Source: an uncultured Prevotellaceae bacterium
Lineage (GTDB): Bacteria > Bacteroidota > Bacteroidia > Bacteroidales > Bacteroidaceae
Direction: 5' to 3'
Assembly (NCBI GenBank): GCA_900316575.1
Contig: ONDJ01000021.1
Coordinates: 1 to 41,455, forward strand
Length of the DNA stretch: 41,455 bases
Of the stretch, positions 1 through 7,284 are shown in pieces. Numbering within the stretch: position 1 is the first letter of the stretch; every line of letters starts with the position of its first letter. A program made the translations under genes and the position numbers. The notes under the pieces are model-generated. The model had not been told where the DNA came from and ran no database searches. It saw only the letters and a list, made by a program, of their open reading frames with translations.

Positions 1-360
1 AGCATTGGAGAGTTGGCGTTCTCTGACTGCACTGGCCTAACGAGCATCACAGCCTGCAAAATGGAACCCTCTGAATATAATTGTAGTACAATTGCTTTTG
101 GTGATGTACCCTATTCTTCTGTTACCCTCTATGTTCCTACTGGTTGTGCAGAAGCTTACAGAGCTTTAGCACCTTGGAGTGATTTCAGCAATATAGTGGA
201 GACAGATCTAACAGGCATACAGACTCCAACGATAAGTTCTTCTGAAACCATCGTAGGCTACTACAACTTGCAGGGCCAGCGCATAACCCATCCCCAACGC
301 GGACAGCTCGTCATCGTGCGCTACTCAGACGGCACCAGCCGAAAGATGCTTATACAATAA
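1..360 (+). CDS. BspA-like leucine-rich-repeat surface protein, C-terminal end (5' partial)
   Basis: The reading frame is open from the first base of the window, so the start lies upstream. What remains is the last part of an LRR_5 repeat (SIGELAFSDCTGLTSI), a spacer domain with the YVPTGCAEAYRALAPW motif seen after BspA-type repeats, and a C-terminal segment with YYNLQGQRI and [10 protein letters not shown]. That tail resembles the sorting domains of type IX secretion cargo in Bacteroidota, so surface export is likely but inferred. The downstream gene at 672-2084 has almost the same C-terminal 110 residues, and the DNA similarity continues past the stop codon, so the two are a tandem duplication. 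Known members of the family act in adhesion; the ligand here cannot be told. Confidence 0.85.
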   Translation, partial: SIGELAFSDCTGLTSITACKMEPSEYNCSTIAFGDVPYSSVTLYVPTGCAEAYRALAPWSDFSNIVETDLTGIQTPTISSSETIVGYYNLQGQRITHPQRGQLVIVRYSDGTSRKMLIQ

Positions 361-377
361 TCATTAACGCAGAGCCC

Positions 378-447
378 TGGGAGCGCGGGCGTCCCGCCTG
401 CAACATGCGCAAAAAGTTTTCTCGTAGGCGAGACGCCTGCGCTCCCA
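378..447. repeat. Long imperfect inverted repeat after the first BspA gene, copy 1
   Basis: A left arm starting TGGGAGCGCGGGCGTC and a right arm ending GACGCCTGCGCTCCCA can form a stem of about 23 bp around an A/T-rich loop containing AAAAAGTTTT. A near-identical copy follows the next BspA gene at 2102-2172, and one arm recurs at 18228-18252. It may end transcription or be a small repeated palindromic element. Confidence 0.8.
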
Positions 448-505
448 AGGCATTGCGACACCTTGGAGAATCGTCAACATTTCTAATCCATAAAACCTCA
501 AAACG

Positions 506-535
506 ATGAAACAACGACTACTTCTCACCCCCTAA
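506..535 (+). pseudogene. Remnant of a secreted-protein gene start
   Basis: ATG AAA CAA CGA CTA CTT CTC ACC CCC TAA encodes MKQRLLLTP and a stop. It resembles the first codons of the BspA gene at 672, which read [10 protein letters not shown]. No coding continuation follows; the palindromic triplet begins immediately after. It is best read as the decayed 5' end of a third tandem copy, though chance similarity of a short signal-peptide start is possible. Confidence 0.45.
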
Positions 536-540
536 ACCGC

Positions 541-614
541 CCGCGATAGGAAGTGCACCTTCCTCGCCTAGGAAGGTGCACTTCCTCGCCTCGGAAGGTG
601 CACTTCCTACCGCG
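541..614. repeat. Triplet of 17-bp palindromic units
   Basis: Three units built on AGGAAGGTGCACTTCCT lie at 548-564, 570-586 and 592-608, with CGCC-like spacers. The first is the exact reverse complement of the second, and the third differs from the second by one base. CCGCG-containing flanks at both ends extend the pairing. The rest of the gene-free stretch 361-671 holds the inverted repeat at 378-447, the start remnant at 506-535, and no recognisable promoter. Confidence 0.8.
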
Positions 615-671
615 AGCAGTTCAGCAGTTCTGTTCCTAATTCTTAATTATTCCACCTAAACCTACAAACAC

Positions 672-2084
672 ATGAAAACACGATTACTCCTCACCCTCAC
701 AGCCCTCCTCCTCGCCCTCAGCTCGTGGGCGTCAGACATAGAGATAGACGGGATACATTACAATCTTTATTCCAGCACAAAGACCGCAAGCGTAACCTAT
801 ACGGGCAGTTCCTACTCTTCGGGTAACTCCTACACCGGCAGCATCACCATCCCCTCCACCGTCACCTCCGGCAGCACCACCTACTCCGTCACGAGCATTG
901 GAGAGTGGGCGTTCTATAACTGCACTGGCTTAACGAGCATCACCATCCCCTCGTCCGTCACGAGCATTGGAGACTATGCGTTCAATGGCTGCACTGACTT
1001 AACGAGCATCACCATCCCCTCGTCCGTCACGAGCATTGGAAGCAGTGCGTTCTCTGACTGCAGAAGCCTAACGAGCATCACCATCCCCTCGTCCGTCACG
1101 AGCATTGGTAGCTGGGCGTTCTTTCGCTGCACTGGCTTAACGAGCATCACCATCCCCTCGTCCGTCAAAGGCTGCACCGGCTTAAAGAGCGTGACCATCC
1201 CCTCGTCCGTCACGAGCATCGGAAGCGGTGCGTTCTCTGGCTGCACTGGCTTAACAAGCATCAAGGTAGAAGCAGGCAACACGAAATATGACTCTCGCAA
1301 CAACTGCAATGCCATAATAGAAACAGCAAGCAATACCCTCGTTGCAGGCTGCAAAACAACCACCATCCCCTCGTCCGTCACGAGCATTGGATACTATGCG
1401 TTCGGTTACTGCACAGGCCTGACGAGCATCACCATCCCCTCGTCCGTCACGAGCATTGGAGAGTTTGCGTTCTCTGGCTGCAAAGGCCTAACGAGCATCA
1501 CCATCCCCTCGTCCGTCACGAGCATTGGAGACTATGCGTTCTCTGGCTGCAAAGGCCTAACGAGCATCACCATCCCCTCGTCCGTCACGAGCATTGGAGA
1601 ACGTGCGTTCTATTACTGCACTGGCTTAACGAGCATCACCATCCCCTCGTCCGTCACGAGCATTGGTGCTGGGGCGTTCTATTACTGCACTGGCTTAACG
1701 AGCATCACCATCCCCTCGTCCGTCACGAGCATTGGAGGCTATGCGTTCTATGGCTGCACAGGCTTAACGAGCATCACAGCCTGCAAAATGGAACCCTCTG
1801 AATATAATTGTAGTACAACTGCTTTTTATGATGTACCCTATTCTTCTGTTACCCTCTATGTTCCTGCTGGCAGTGCAAGTGCTTACAAAGCTTTAGCACC
1901 ATGGAGATATTTCAGCAATATAGTGGAGACAGATCTAACAAGCATACAGACTCCAACGATAAGTTCTTCTGAAACCATCGTAGGCTACTACAACCTGCAA
2001 GGCCAGCCCATTGCCGAGCCGCAGAAGGGCGTCGTCATCGTGCGCTACAGCGACGGCACCAGCCGCAAGATGCTTGTACAATAA
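672..2084 (+). CDS. BspA-like leucine-rich-repeat surface protein
   Basis: This 470-residue secreted protein has a signal peptide ([20 protein letters not shown]). Twelve 23-residue LRR_5 units follow, built on [20 protein letters not shown]. The units begin at nucleotides 891, 960, 1029, 1098, 1167 (shortened to 45 bp), 1212, 1380, 1449, 1518, 1587, 1656 and 1725. Between units 6 and 7 lies an island typical of BspA proteins ([19 protein letters not shown]). The C-terminus carries YYNLQGQPI and [13 protein letters not shown], a sorting-like tail shared with the partial gene upstream and the gene at 16127-18145. The likely role is surface adhesion. The repeats are nearly identical as DNA in the half encoding [13 protein letters not shown] and varied in the other half, which suggests expansion by unequal recombination. 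Confidence 0.9.
   Translation: MKTRLLLTLTALLLALSSWASDIEIDGIHYNLYSSTKTASVTYTGSSYSSGNSYTGSITIPSTVTSGSTTYSVTSIGEWAFYNCTGLTSITIPSSVTSIGDYAFNGCTDLTSITIPSSVTSIGSSAFSDCRSLTSITIPSSVTSIGSWAFFRCTGLTSITIPSSVKGCTGLKSVTIPSSVTSIGSGAFSGCTGLTSIKVEAGNTKYDSRNNCNAIIETASNTLVAGCKTTTIPSSVTSIGYYAFGYCTGLTSITIPSSVTSIGEFAFSGCKGLTSITIPSSVTSIGDYAFSGCKGLTSITIPSSVTSIGERAFYYCTGLTSITIPSSVTSIGAGAFYYCTGLTSITIPSSVTSIGGYAFYGCTGLTSITACKMEPSEYNCSTTAFYDVPYSSVTLYVPAGSASAYKALAPWRYFSNIVETDLTSIQTPTISSSETIVGYYNLQGQPIAEPQKGVVIVRYSDGTSRKMLVQ
891..1793 (+). repeat. 69-bp coding tandem repeats of the LRR gene
   Basis: Units of 69 bp start at each ACGAGCATTGG or ACGAGCATCGG. Eleven keep the unit phase; the unit at 1167 is cut to 45 bp, which removes eight residues in frame. 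Each unit has a constant half and a variable half (GAGTGG, GACTAT, AGCAGT, GAACGT and so on), so the sequence can change by recombination between units. Confidence 0.9.
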
Positions 2085-2101
2085 TCATTAACGCAGCACC
2101 C

Positions 2102-2172
2102 TGGGAGCGCGAGCGTCCCGCCTGCAACATGCGCAAAAAGTTTTTCTCGCAGGCGAGACGCCTGTGCTCCCA
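2102..2172. repeat. Long imperfect inverted repeat after the second BspA gene, copy 2
   Basis: This matches the element at 378-447 at nearly every base, including the loop with AAAAAGTTTTT. It lies between the convergent BspA and radA genes, so it could serve both as a terminator. Its copying together with the 3' end of the BspA gene shows that the duplication unit extended past the stop codon. Confidence 0.8.
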
Positions 2173-2219
2173 GAGTTCTGCGGATGTTCTCTCTTAAAAA
2201 ACTTTCTAAAAGTAAAAAG

Positions 2220-3602
2220 CTACCCAAACAAGGCGCGCAGGGCGTCCTCTACGCGTGAGGCGGGGATGAGTTCTATGTTTTTGGGCTTGCGCTCAATGCC
2301 GCTGAGGTTGGCATTGGGGATAATCATGCGGTTGAAGCCAAGTTTGGCGGCTTCGGCCACACGTTGTGTGATGCGCGTCACAGGACGAAGCTCGCCGCTG
2401 AGTCCTACCTCGCCCGTCAAGCATGTACCACTTTCGATGGGAGTATCTACATTGCTACTCAATACGGCACCGATAACGCTAAGGTCGATGGCAGGGTCGT
2501 TGACACGCAGGCCTCCTGCGATGTTGAGGAACACGTCTTTTTGAGCCAACTTGAAGCCTACACGCTTCTCTAATACGGCCAAAAGCATATTGAGCCTCCG
2601 CCCATCAAAGCCTGTGCTGGAACGTTGGGCGGTTCCATAAGCGGCTGTAGAGACAAGAGCTTGTGTTTCGATGAGGAAAGGACGAACGCCCTCAACGGCG
2701 GCTGCAACGGCTATGCCGCTGAGTCCTTCTTGTTCGGGGGTGCGAAGCAATTGGGAAGGATTGTCCACTGGATGAAGTCCATCGCCGCGCATTTCGTAAA
2801 TGCCTATTTCATTGGTGCTGCCAAAACGGTTTTTGTTGGCTCGCAGTATGCGATAGAAATAGTGGCGGTCGCCTTCGAATTGCAACACGGTATCCACGAT
2901 GTGTTCTAAAACCTTTGGGCCGGCAATGGTGCCGTCCTTGGTGATGTGGCCAATGAGCACTACGGGCGTTCCGCTCTCTTTGGCAAACCGGAGCAACATA
3001 GTGGTACATTCTCGGATTTGCGAAACGCTACCAGGGGCGGCATCCAGTGCGGAAGAAAAGATGGTTTGAACGGAGTCAACGACCAACAAGGCTGGTCGTA
3101 GGTTCTTGACATGGGCAAAGATGCGTTCCATTTCTGTTTCGCAAACCAAGTAGCATGTGTCGGGAGCTTGCCCCAATCGGTCGGCGCGAAGTTTTATTTG
3201 TCGTTCGCTTTCTTCGCCACTGACGTAAAGCACGGTGCGGTCTGTGACACCCAAGACGGTTTGCAACAACAAGGTGCTTTTGCCAATGCCAGGTTCTCCG
3301 CCCAATAAGGTCAATGAACCAGGCACAAGCCCACCCCCCAAGACACGCACCAACTCAGCATCGTTGAGCACGATGCGTGGCTCGTCGTCGGCAGTGATAT
3401 CCATGAGACGTACGGGGGAAGTTTGCCTTGCAACCTTTCCGTCAGCCAACGCCACTGAAACCGAAGCGCGATGAGGCTCTGGGGCAATGGTCATTTCCTT
3501 GAAAGTGTTCCATTCGCCGCATTGTGGACAACGTCCCTGCCATTTGGGTTCGTCGTGCCCGCAGTTGGAGCATACATATACGGTCTTTGCTTTCTTTGCC
3601 AT
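2220..3602 (-). CDS. radA: DNA repair protein RadA (Sms)
   Basis: RadA is a RecA-related ATPase that helps process branched recombination intermediates. All domains are visible in the 460 residues. There is an N-terminal C4 zinc finger (Cys11, Cys14, Cys25, Cys28). The Walker A motif GGEPGIGKST is at 101-110. The RadA-specific KNRFG motif is at 257-261. A Lon-protease-like C-terminal domain ends in GLSGELRPV. The length is normal for the family. It is the last gene of a minus-strand run, 47 nt after the unknown protein at 3650-4054, and probably co-transcribed with the MerR-type and GH20 genes upstream. No missing residue was noticed. Confidence 0.97.
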   Translation of the reverse strand: MAKKAKTVYVCSNCGHDEPKWQGRCPQCGEWNTFKEMTIAPEPHRASVSVALADGKVARQTSPVRLMDITADDEPRIVLNDAELVRVLGGGLVPGSLTLLGGEPGIGKSTLLLQTVLGVTDRTVLYVSGEESERQIKLRADRLGQAPDTCYLVCETEMERIFAHVKNLRPALLVVDSVQTIFSSALDAAPGSVSQIRECTTMLLRFAKESGTPVVLIGHITKDGTIAGPKVLEHIVDTVLQFEGDRHYFYRILRANKNRFGSTNEIGIYEMRGDGLHPVDNPSQLLRTPEQEGLSGIAVAAAVEGVRPFLIETQALVSTAAYGTAQRSSTGFDGRRLNMLLAVLEKRVGFKLAQKDVFLNIAGGLRVNDPAIDLSVIGAVLSSNVDTPIESGTCLTGEVGLSGELRPVTRITQRVAEAAKLGFNRMIIPNANLSGIERKPKNIELIPASRVEDALRALFG

Positions 3603-3649
3603 GTGTGTTTTTGTTGAACGATGTGCGAAAAGATGGTTTCAAGTTCTGC

Positions 3650-4054
3650 TCATCGGAATAGTTTGCGGAACAAAAGGTATCCGCCAACCCAGCTTGTCAT
3701 GCGGCTAAAGAGACCTGGCCCTTGGTTGTGTTCGTATGAACTTGAACGTCCATGACTTTGATAATACTTTTCTATTTTGAGTTTAAAGATATTGAGAGCC
3801 GCTGCGATGTCTTCTTTATTTTTCTCAGCAATTTCGTCCACTAACCGTTGGTATGAATAGTCGTCCATGTCTTCTACGTGTTCATGGCTGAAGGCATTTA
3901 TTCTTGCTTCCCCCCTTGCATAAGCGTTTTTAAGGTTTTGCCTATATTCCTCTTTGATTGCTATCAGTTCAGGATTATTATACTCTTCGGACGGATAATA
4001 CTTTTCAAAATTCTCATCAAATTCTTTTTCATAGTCCTTATCAATGAATTCCAT
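3650..4054 (-). CDS. Hypothetical acidic protein, 134 residues
   Basis: I do not recognise this family. The protein is charged and probably helical, rich in Glu, Asp, Lys and Tyr in the first 100 residues. A Ser/Gly-rich linker and a short hydrophobic C-terminus (SWVGGYLLFRKLF) follow and could touch the membrane. There is no signal peptide. It sits 8 nt after the MerR-type gene and 47 nt before radA, so it is probably translated from the same transcript. Its base composition is more AT-rich than its neighbours, visible as many AAA, GAA and TAT codons. Tight spacing and an open frame with a clear ATG support a real gene. Confidence 0.7.
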   Translation of the reverse strand: MEFIDKDYEKEFDENFEKYYPSEEYNNPELIAIKEEYRQNLKNAYARGEARINAFSHEHVEDMDDYSYQRLVDEIAEKNKEDIAAALNIFKLKIEKYYQSHGRSSSYEHNQGPGLFSRMTSWVGGYLLFRKLFR

Positions 4055-4062
4055 GGCTGTGT

Positions 4063-4404
4063 TTATTGAATATGGTTTAGTTCTTCTCTGATGCTCACTA
4101 ATTCTTCGCGTAAGCTCTGCAAGCGAGTGATGACTTCGCTTTGCTGGCGTTCGCCTGTTTTGTTCTTCTTGAGGAGTTCGCGAGCGGCGGCTATTTTCAG
4201 TCCGCGCACTTTCACTAGGTTGTAGATGATGCGAATTTTTTCGATGTCTGCGGCTGTGTATTGGCGTATGTTGCGTCCCGACTTGTGTGGGGCTATTTGT
4301 TTGGGAAACTGTCGCTCCCAGAAACGTAGTGTGGTTTCGGGAACGTCAAACATCTCCGCTACTTCGGCGATGGAATAAAAGAGTTTTAGGTCTTTCTGGC
4401 TCAT
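4063..4404 (-). CDS. MerR-family transcriptional regulator
   Basis: The start at 4404 (MSQKDLKLFYSIAEV) was chosen because its ATG overlaps the TGA of the GH20 gene as ATGA, a sign of translational coupling. The 113-residue protein opens with a MerR winged helix-turn-helix: SIAEVAEMFDVPETTLRFWER, then the wing with GRNIRQYTAADIEKI. A leucine/glutamate-rich coiled coil that would serve as dimer helix closes it. There is no effector-binding domain, as in the short MerR-like regulators common in Bacteroidota. The target is unknown; the promoter of its own operon is one candidate. Confidence 0.9.
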   Translation of the reverse strand: MSQKDLKLFYSIAEVAEMFDVPETTLRFWERQFPKQIAPHKSGRNIRQYTAADIEKIRIIYNLVKVRGLKIAAARELLKKNKTGERQQSEVITRLQSLREELVSIREELNHIQ

Positions 4405-6458
4405 TGTACTATGATTTCGTCGGTGAACAACCATCCTCCAGCGCGTCCGCTGGCTTTGGCGGTGTAGCGTATGTAGCGTGCTTGCGTGCTACCTTCCCAT
4501 TCGTAACGTTGGAAACGAATCTTTGGGTCTTCAAAATCTACTTGCCAAGGTTCGCGACTGAGAATTGTCCAAGTTGCTCCGTCTGTGCTTGCGCTGATGA
4601 TGACTTCTGAGGGGAGCCATATCCATTGGTCGGCGCGTTGCATGAAATCGGCGAAGATTTTTGTGACGGTCTGAACGCTGTCTAAGTCGAGTGTCACTTC
4701 GCAATCATCGTTTTCAAAGCCCAGCCACTGACCTTGCTGATAGTTGTAACTGCCGCGCTCGCCGTCGGTAAGTGTCTTCGGTCCATACCCGGGATACTTT
4801 GGTGAAGGTTGGTGGGTATAGACTGGATCAATGTCTACTGCCAGATGGTTCACAGGGTCTAAGGCTTCATCGCGGTCGCCTTTTTCCGTATAAAGGTTGA
4901 AGGCATTGTAGCCGTTGTTGTGCAGAAATTCTACTTCATCGAGAGCAAAGATATAGAAACGTTCCCACGATTTGCGTTCAGGCTGTGTCCATCCGTTTTC
5001 GGCTATGGCAAAGATGCGTGGATACATCATATATTCTGCGTGTTGCTCTGTGGCAATGCGTTCGGTCCAGACGTTGCCTTGCAGTCCCAAGATGTGAGCA
5101 GCTTCGTTTTCGTTCAGTTCGGCGGGAACGGGATCAAAATCATACGTAAGTCGCAAAGGGACATAGCCTCCCACGCCGCGTGGTTCGGTGGTGGGGTCGT
5201 CCTGAGCATTGTCTAAGTAGCATTGCCAAGGGGTCATCACTACATCGTGACCATCGCGTGCTGCCTGAATGCCATAGCGTTCGCCGCGCCACGACATCAC
5301 TGTGGCCCGTGGCGAGAGCCCGCCTTCCATGATTTCGTCCCAACCAAGGAGTTTGCGATTATGTTGTGTGAGCCAGTTTTCGAGTTTGCGGGTAAACCAG
5401 CTTTGCAGTTGCTTCACGTCGCTGATACCTTCACGTTGCATCAAGGCTTGACACTTCGCACAACGCTCCCAATGACTGCGGTCGGCTTCGTCGCCACCGA
5501 TGTGGATGTATTCTCCAGGGAAGAGTCCAACGACTTCGCTGAGTACGTTTGTGACAAAGGTGAATGTTTCTTCGTTGCCCAAACAAAGTTCGCTGTTTTC
5601 GTATGCGCGCCCTGTGCAAGCCAGATTTGGGAAGGCAGCAAGTACGGCCCGCGAATGTCCCGGAACATCAATTTCGGGCACGACGGTGATGTGCAACTTG
5701 CGAGCGTATTCCACGATTTCGCGCACATCTTTTTGAGTGAAGTAGCCACCGTATGCGCCTTCAGTCTTGGCCGAGCAGAAGCGTCCGCCAGCGCGTCCCC
5801 AGTCTTCCCATAGGTATTGCGGGCGATAGGCGGTGGAGTCGGTGAGCTGTGGATAGCGTTTCACTTCAAGCCGCCAGCCTGGGTCGTCGTTGAGATGCCA
5901 GTGGAAGCGATTGATCTTGTAGCGCGCCATCATGCGGAGCTGTTTCTTGATAAATTCCTTGTTGAAGAAATGACGGCTCACGTCCATGTGCCACCCACGC
6001 CACTGCAAGCGTGGCTCGTCGAAGATTTTCACTAATGGTAGGCTGTGCTGGCCTGTACCTGCTGGTTGTGCCTGCCCGTCTAACTGCAAGAGCGTTTGAA
6101 AGGCATAGAACAAGCCGGTAGCATCGCATGCATAGGCATCAGCTCCTTGAGGTGTGATTTCCAATCGGTAGGCCTCGGGATGGGTGAACGAAGGGTCAAG
6201 GCCGTCAAGCAGCAGCCGCACATGCGCTTGCTCAGATTTCTTCACCACCTTGAGCGGTAGCGAAGAAGTTGCAATGTATTCTAAGAGCTCTTTGCGGTCA
6301 TCGCCCTTTAAATTGGTATAGACAGTGGTCACTCCACCCAGCGGAGCATACATACCCTCTTCGGCTTGCATATAGAGCGGGTAGGGGATGAGGCGCAGGT
6401 CTTGTGCATGGAAAGCCAGCGGGAGTAAAGCCAGTACGATGAGGAGAAAGCGTTTCAT
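4401..6458 (-). CDS. Beta-N-acetylhexosaminidase, GH20
   Basis: This secreted exo-glycosidase removes terminal GlcNAc or GalNAc from glycans. The start at 6458 gives a normal signal peptide (MKRFLLIVLALLPLAFHAQ); the frame stays open upstream but without signal-peptide character. In the 685-residue protein, residues 20-150 match the GH20b N-terminal domain and 150 to about 500 the TIM barrel. The catalytic pair is Asp323-Glu324 in HIGGDEADRSHW, and substrate-binding WDE is in LLGWDEIM. The last 120 residues look like an F5/8-type or chitobiase C-terminal carbohydrate-binding fold (ADQWIWLPSEVIIS, ARYIRYTA). Signal peptide and lack of a lipobox suggest a periplasmic enzyme. With GH92 nearby it fits use of host N-glycans or mucin. 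Confidence 0.95.
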   Translation of the reverse strand: MKRFLLIVLALLPLAFHAQDLRLIPYPLYMQAEEGMYAPLGGVTTVYTNLKGDDRKELLEYIATSSLPLKVVKKSEQAHVRLLLDGLDPSFTHPEAYRLEITPQGADAYACDATGLFYAFQTLLQLDGQAQPAGTGQHSLPLVKIFDEPRLQWRGWHMDVSRHFFNKEFIKKQLRMMARYKINRFHWHLNDDPGWRLEVKRYPQLTDSTAYRPQYLWEDWGRAGGRFCSAKTEGAYGGYFTQKDVREIVEYARKLHITVVPEIDVPGHSRAVLAAFPNLACTGRAYENSELCLGNEETFTFVTNVLSEVVGLFPGEYIHIGGDEADRSHWERCAKCQALMQREGISDVKQLQSWFTRKLENWLTQHNRKLLGWDEIMEGGLSPRATVMSWRGERYGIQAARDGHDVVMTPWQCYLDNAQDDPTTEPRGVGGYVPLRLTYDFDPVPAELNENEAAHILGLQGNVWTERIATEQHAEYMMYPRIFAIAENGWTQPERKSWERFYIFALDEVEFLHNNGYNAFNLYTEKGDRDEALDPVNHLAVDIDPVYTHQPSPKYPGYGPKTLTDGERGSYNYQQGQWLGFENDDCEVTLDLDSVQTVTKIFADFMQRADQWIWLPSEVIISASTDGATWTILSREPWQVDFEDPKIRFQRYEWEGSTQARYIRYTAKASGRAGGWLFTDEIIVQ

Positions 6459-6660
6459 AGATGGGAGAAAAATTGTTTTTGATGGGACAAACAGAAAACG
6501 AAGTCCGATGTAGTTTAAACTTGTGGCTTTGTAGTTTTGCAGAAAAAGCATTCAAATAAAGAGTTGAACGCAGCAAGTTTATCTGCAAGCCAAGGGACTT
6601 AATAGGGTATAGGAGATAGAGGGTTGGATATTTGGGTTAGGGGTGTGGAGTTTTGTTCTT

Positions 6661-6931
6661 TTATTTGTCGTCGTAGTGGCCGTAGGCAGTGAGGATAAGC
6701 ACAATGACCTTTTTTCATGTATTTCATAGACAAGTCTATGCTTTTTGCTGATACGGCGGTCCAACTTCCGCCCTTATCTCCACGAAGAGGCTCTGGATGT
6801 CCTGTTCCTGTTCGGGGATGTTCTGCAAGTTCTGTTAAAAGCACTTGTACTTTGGCATAAGCTTTAGGCTCAGATGCCCGAAGGCGTAACAGGTGTTTGG
6901 TAGCTTGTTCTGTATATCTGATGGTGTACAT
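6661..6931 (-). pseudogene. YoeB/Txe-like mRNA interferase toxin, broken by two frameshifts
   Basis: The first 57 residues (MYTIRYTEQATKHLLRLRA to LRGDKGGSW) match the N-terminal part of YoeB/Txe toxins. After codon TGG near 6761 the family continues one frame over (DRRISKKHRLVYEIHEK). After the A-run near 6710-6716 it continues in the third frame (VIVLILTAYGHYDDK, stop at 6661). Both steps correspond to loss of one base. The rebuilt protein would be about 90 residues, the family length. Read straight through, the product has a wrong C-terminus and lacks the catalytic part. The gene follows its antitoxin by 3 nt. The related locus at 40791-41065 is also broken, so inactivation is more likely than error, though error cannot be excluded. 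Confidence 0.8.
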
Positions 6932-6934
6932 GGC

Positions 6935-7195
6935 TTATCCTACACGGTTCAGGAAGTCATCTAAGTTCTCTCCTGGAAGCATTTCGTAATATCTCCCTTG
7001 GCCATATTGTACACGTGCTTCTTCTACACGATCTAAGAATTCCTCATGTGTCATCTGTGTGGGGTCGCCCTGCTTGGCCGCTTTCTCGGCATTGGTTGCT
7101 TCGGTGAGCTTTTCTGCCAGCCAAGTGCGGTTTCGTGCAGATAGATTGAGGCCTTGGATATACGTCCAAAGGTTGTTCATGGCTACGCTTGTCAT
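6935..7195 (-). CDS. Antitoxin of a YoeB/Txe-type pair
   Basis: This small acidic protein of 86 residues is encoded just upstream of the toxin remnant. The N-terminal part (MNNLWTYIQGLNLSARNRTWLAEKL) would hold the DNA-binding region. The C-terminal half, DPTQMTHEEF from residue 44 and a terminal GENLDDFLNRVG, should wrap the toxin. The same spacing of DPT, MT, EF and Y-x-x-G is found in the antitoxin at 40541, while the N-terminal halves differ. It is intact although its toxin is broken, so it may persist as an orphan repressor. The family name is not certain. Confidence 0.8.
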   Translation of the reverse strand: MTSVAMNNLWTYIQGLNLSARNRTWLAEKLTEATNAEKAAKQGDPTQMTHEEFLDRVEEARVQYGQGRYYEMLPGENLDDFLNRVG

Positions 7196-7232
7196 ACGCT
7201 AAAAGTTTTTTAGTCCATACTATGTATGCCTG

Positions 7233-7240
7233 CAAAGGTA
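7233..7240 (-). promoter_or_regulatory. -7 box of the toxin-antitoxin operon
   Basis: On the minus strand this reads TACCTTTG, a match to the Bacteroidota -7 consensus TAnnTTTG, about 38 nt before the antitoxin ATG. No good -33 TTTG is seen at the usual spacing. Confidence 0.55.
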
Positions 7241-7284
7241 AGGCAAATTATTGGTAATGATTAAGTGAAGCAATGGTTTTGTAC

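Noticed and set aside
974-1387. A 137-codon minus-strand frame opposite the LRR repeats
   Set aside because: It is only the antisense reading of the 69-bp repeats, which stays open because the unit length is a multiple of three. No promoter or protein family.
6661-6931. Programmed -1 frameshifting in the first toxin
   Set aside because: Two separate shifts would be needed. The A-run near 6712 is not in the proper slippery-heptamer phase and the first site (TGG ACC) has no slippery character.
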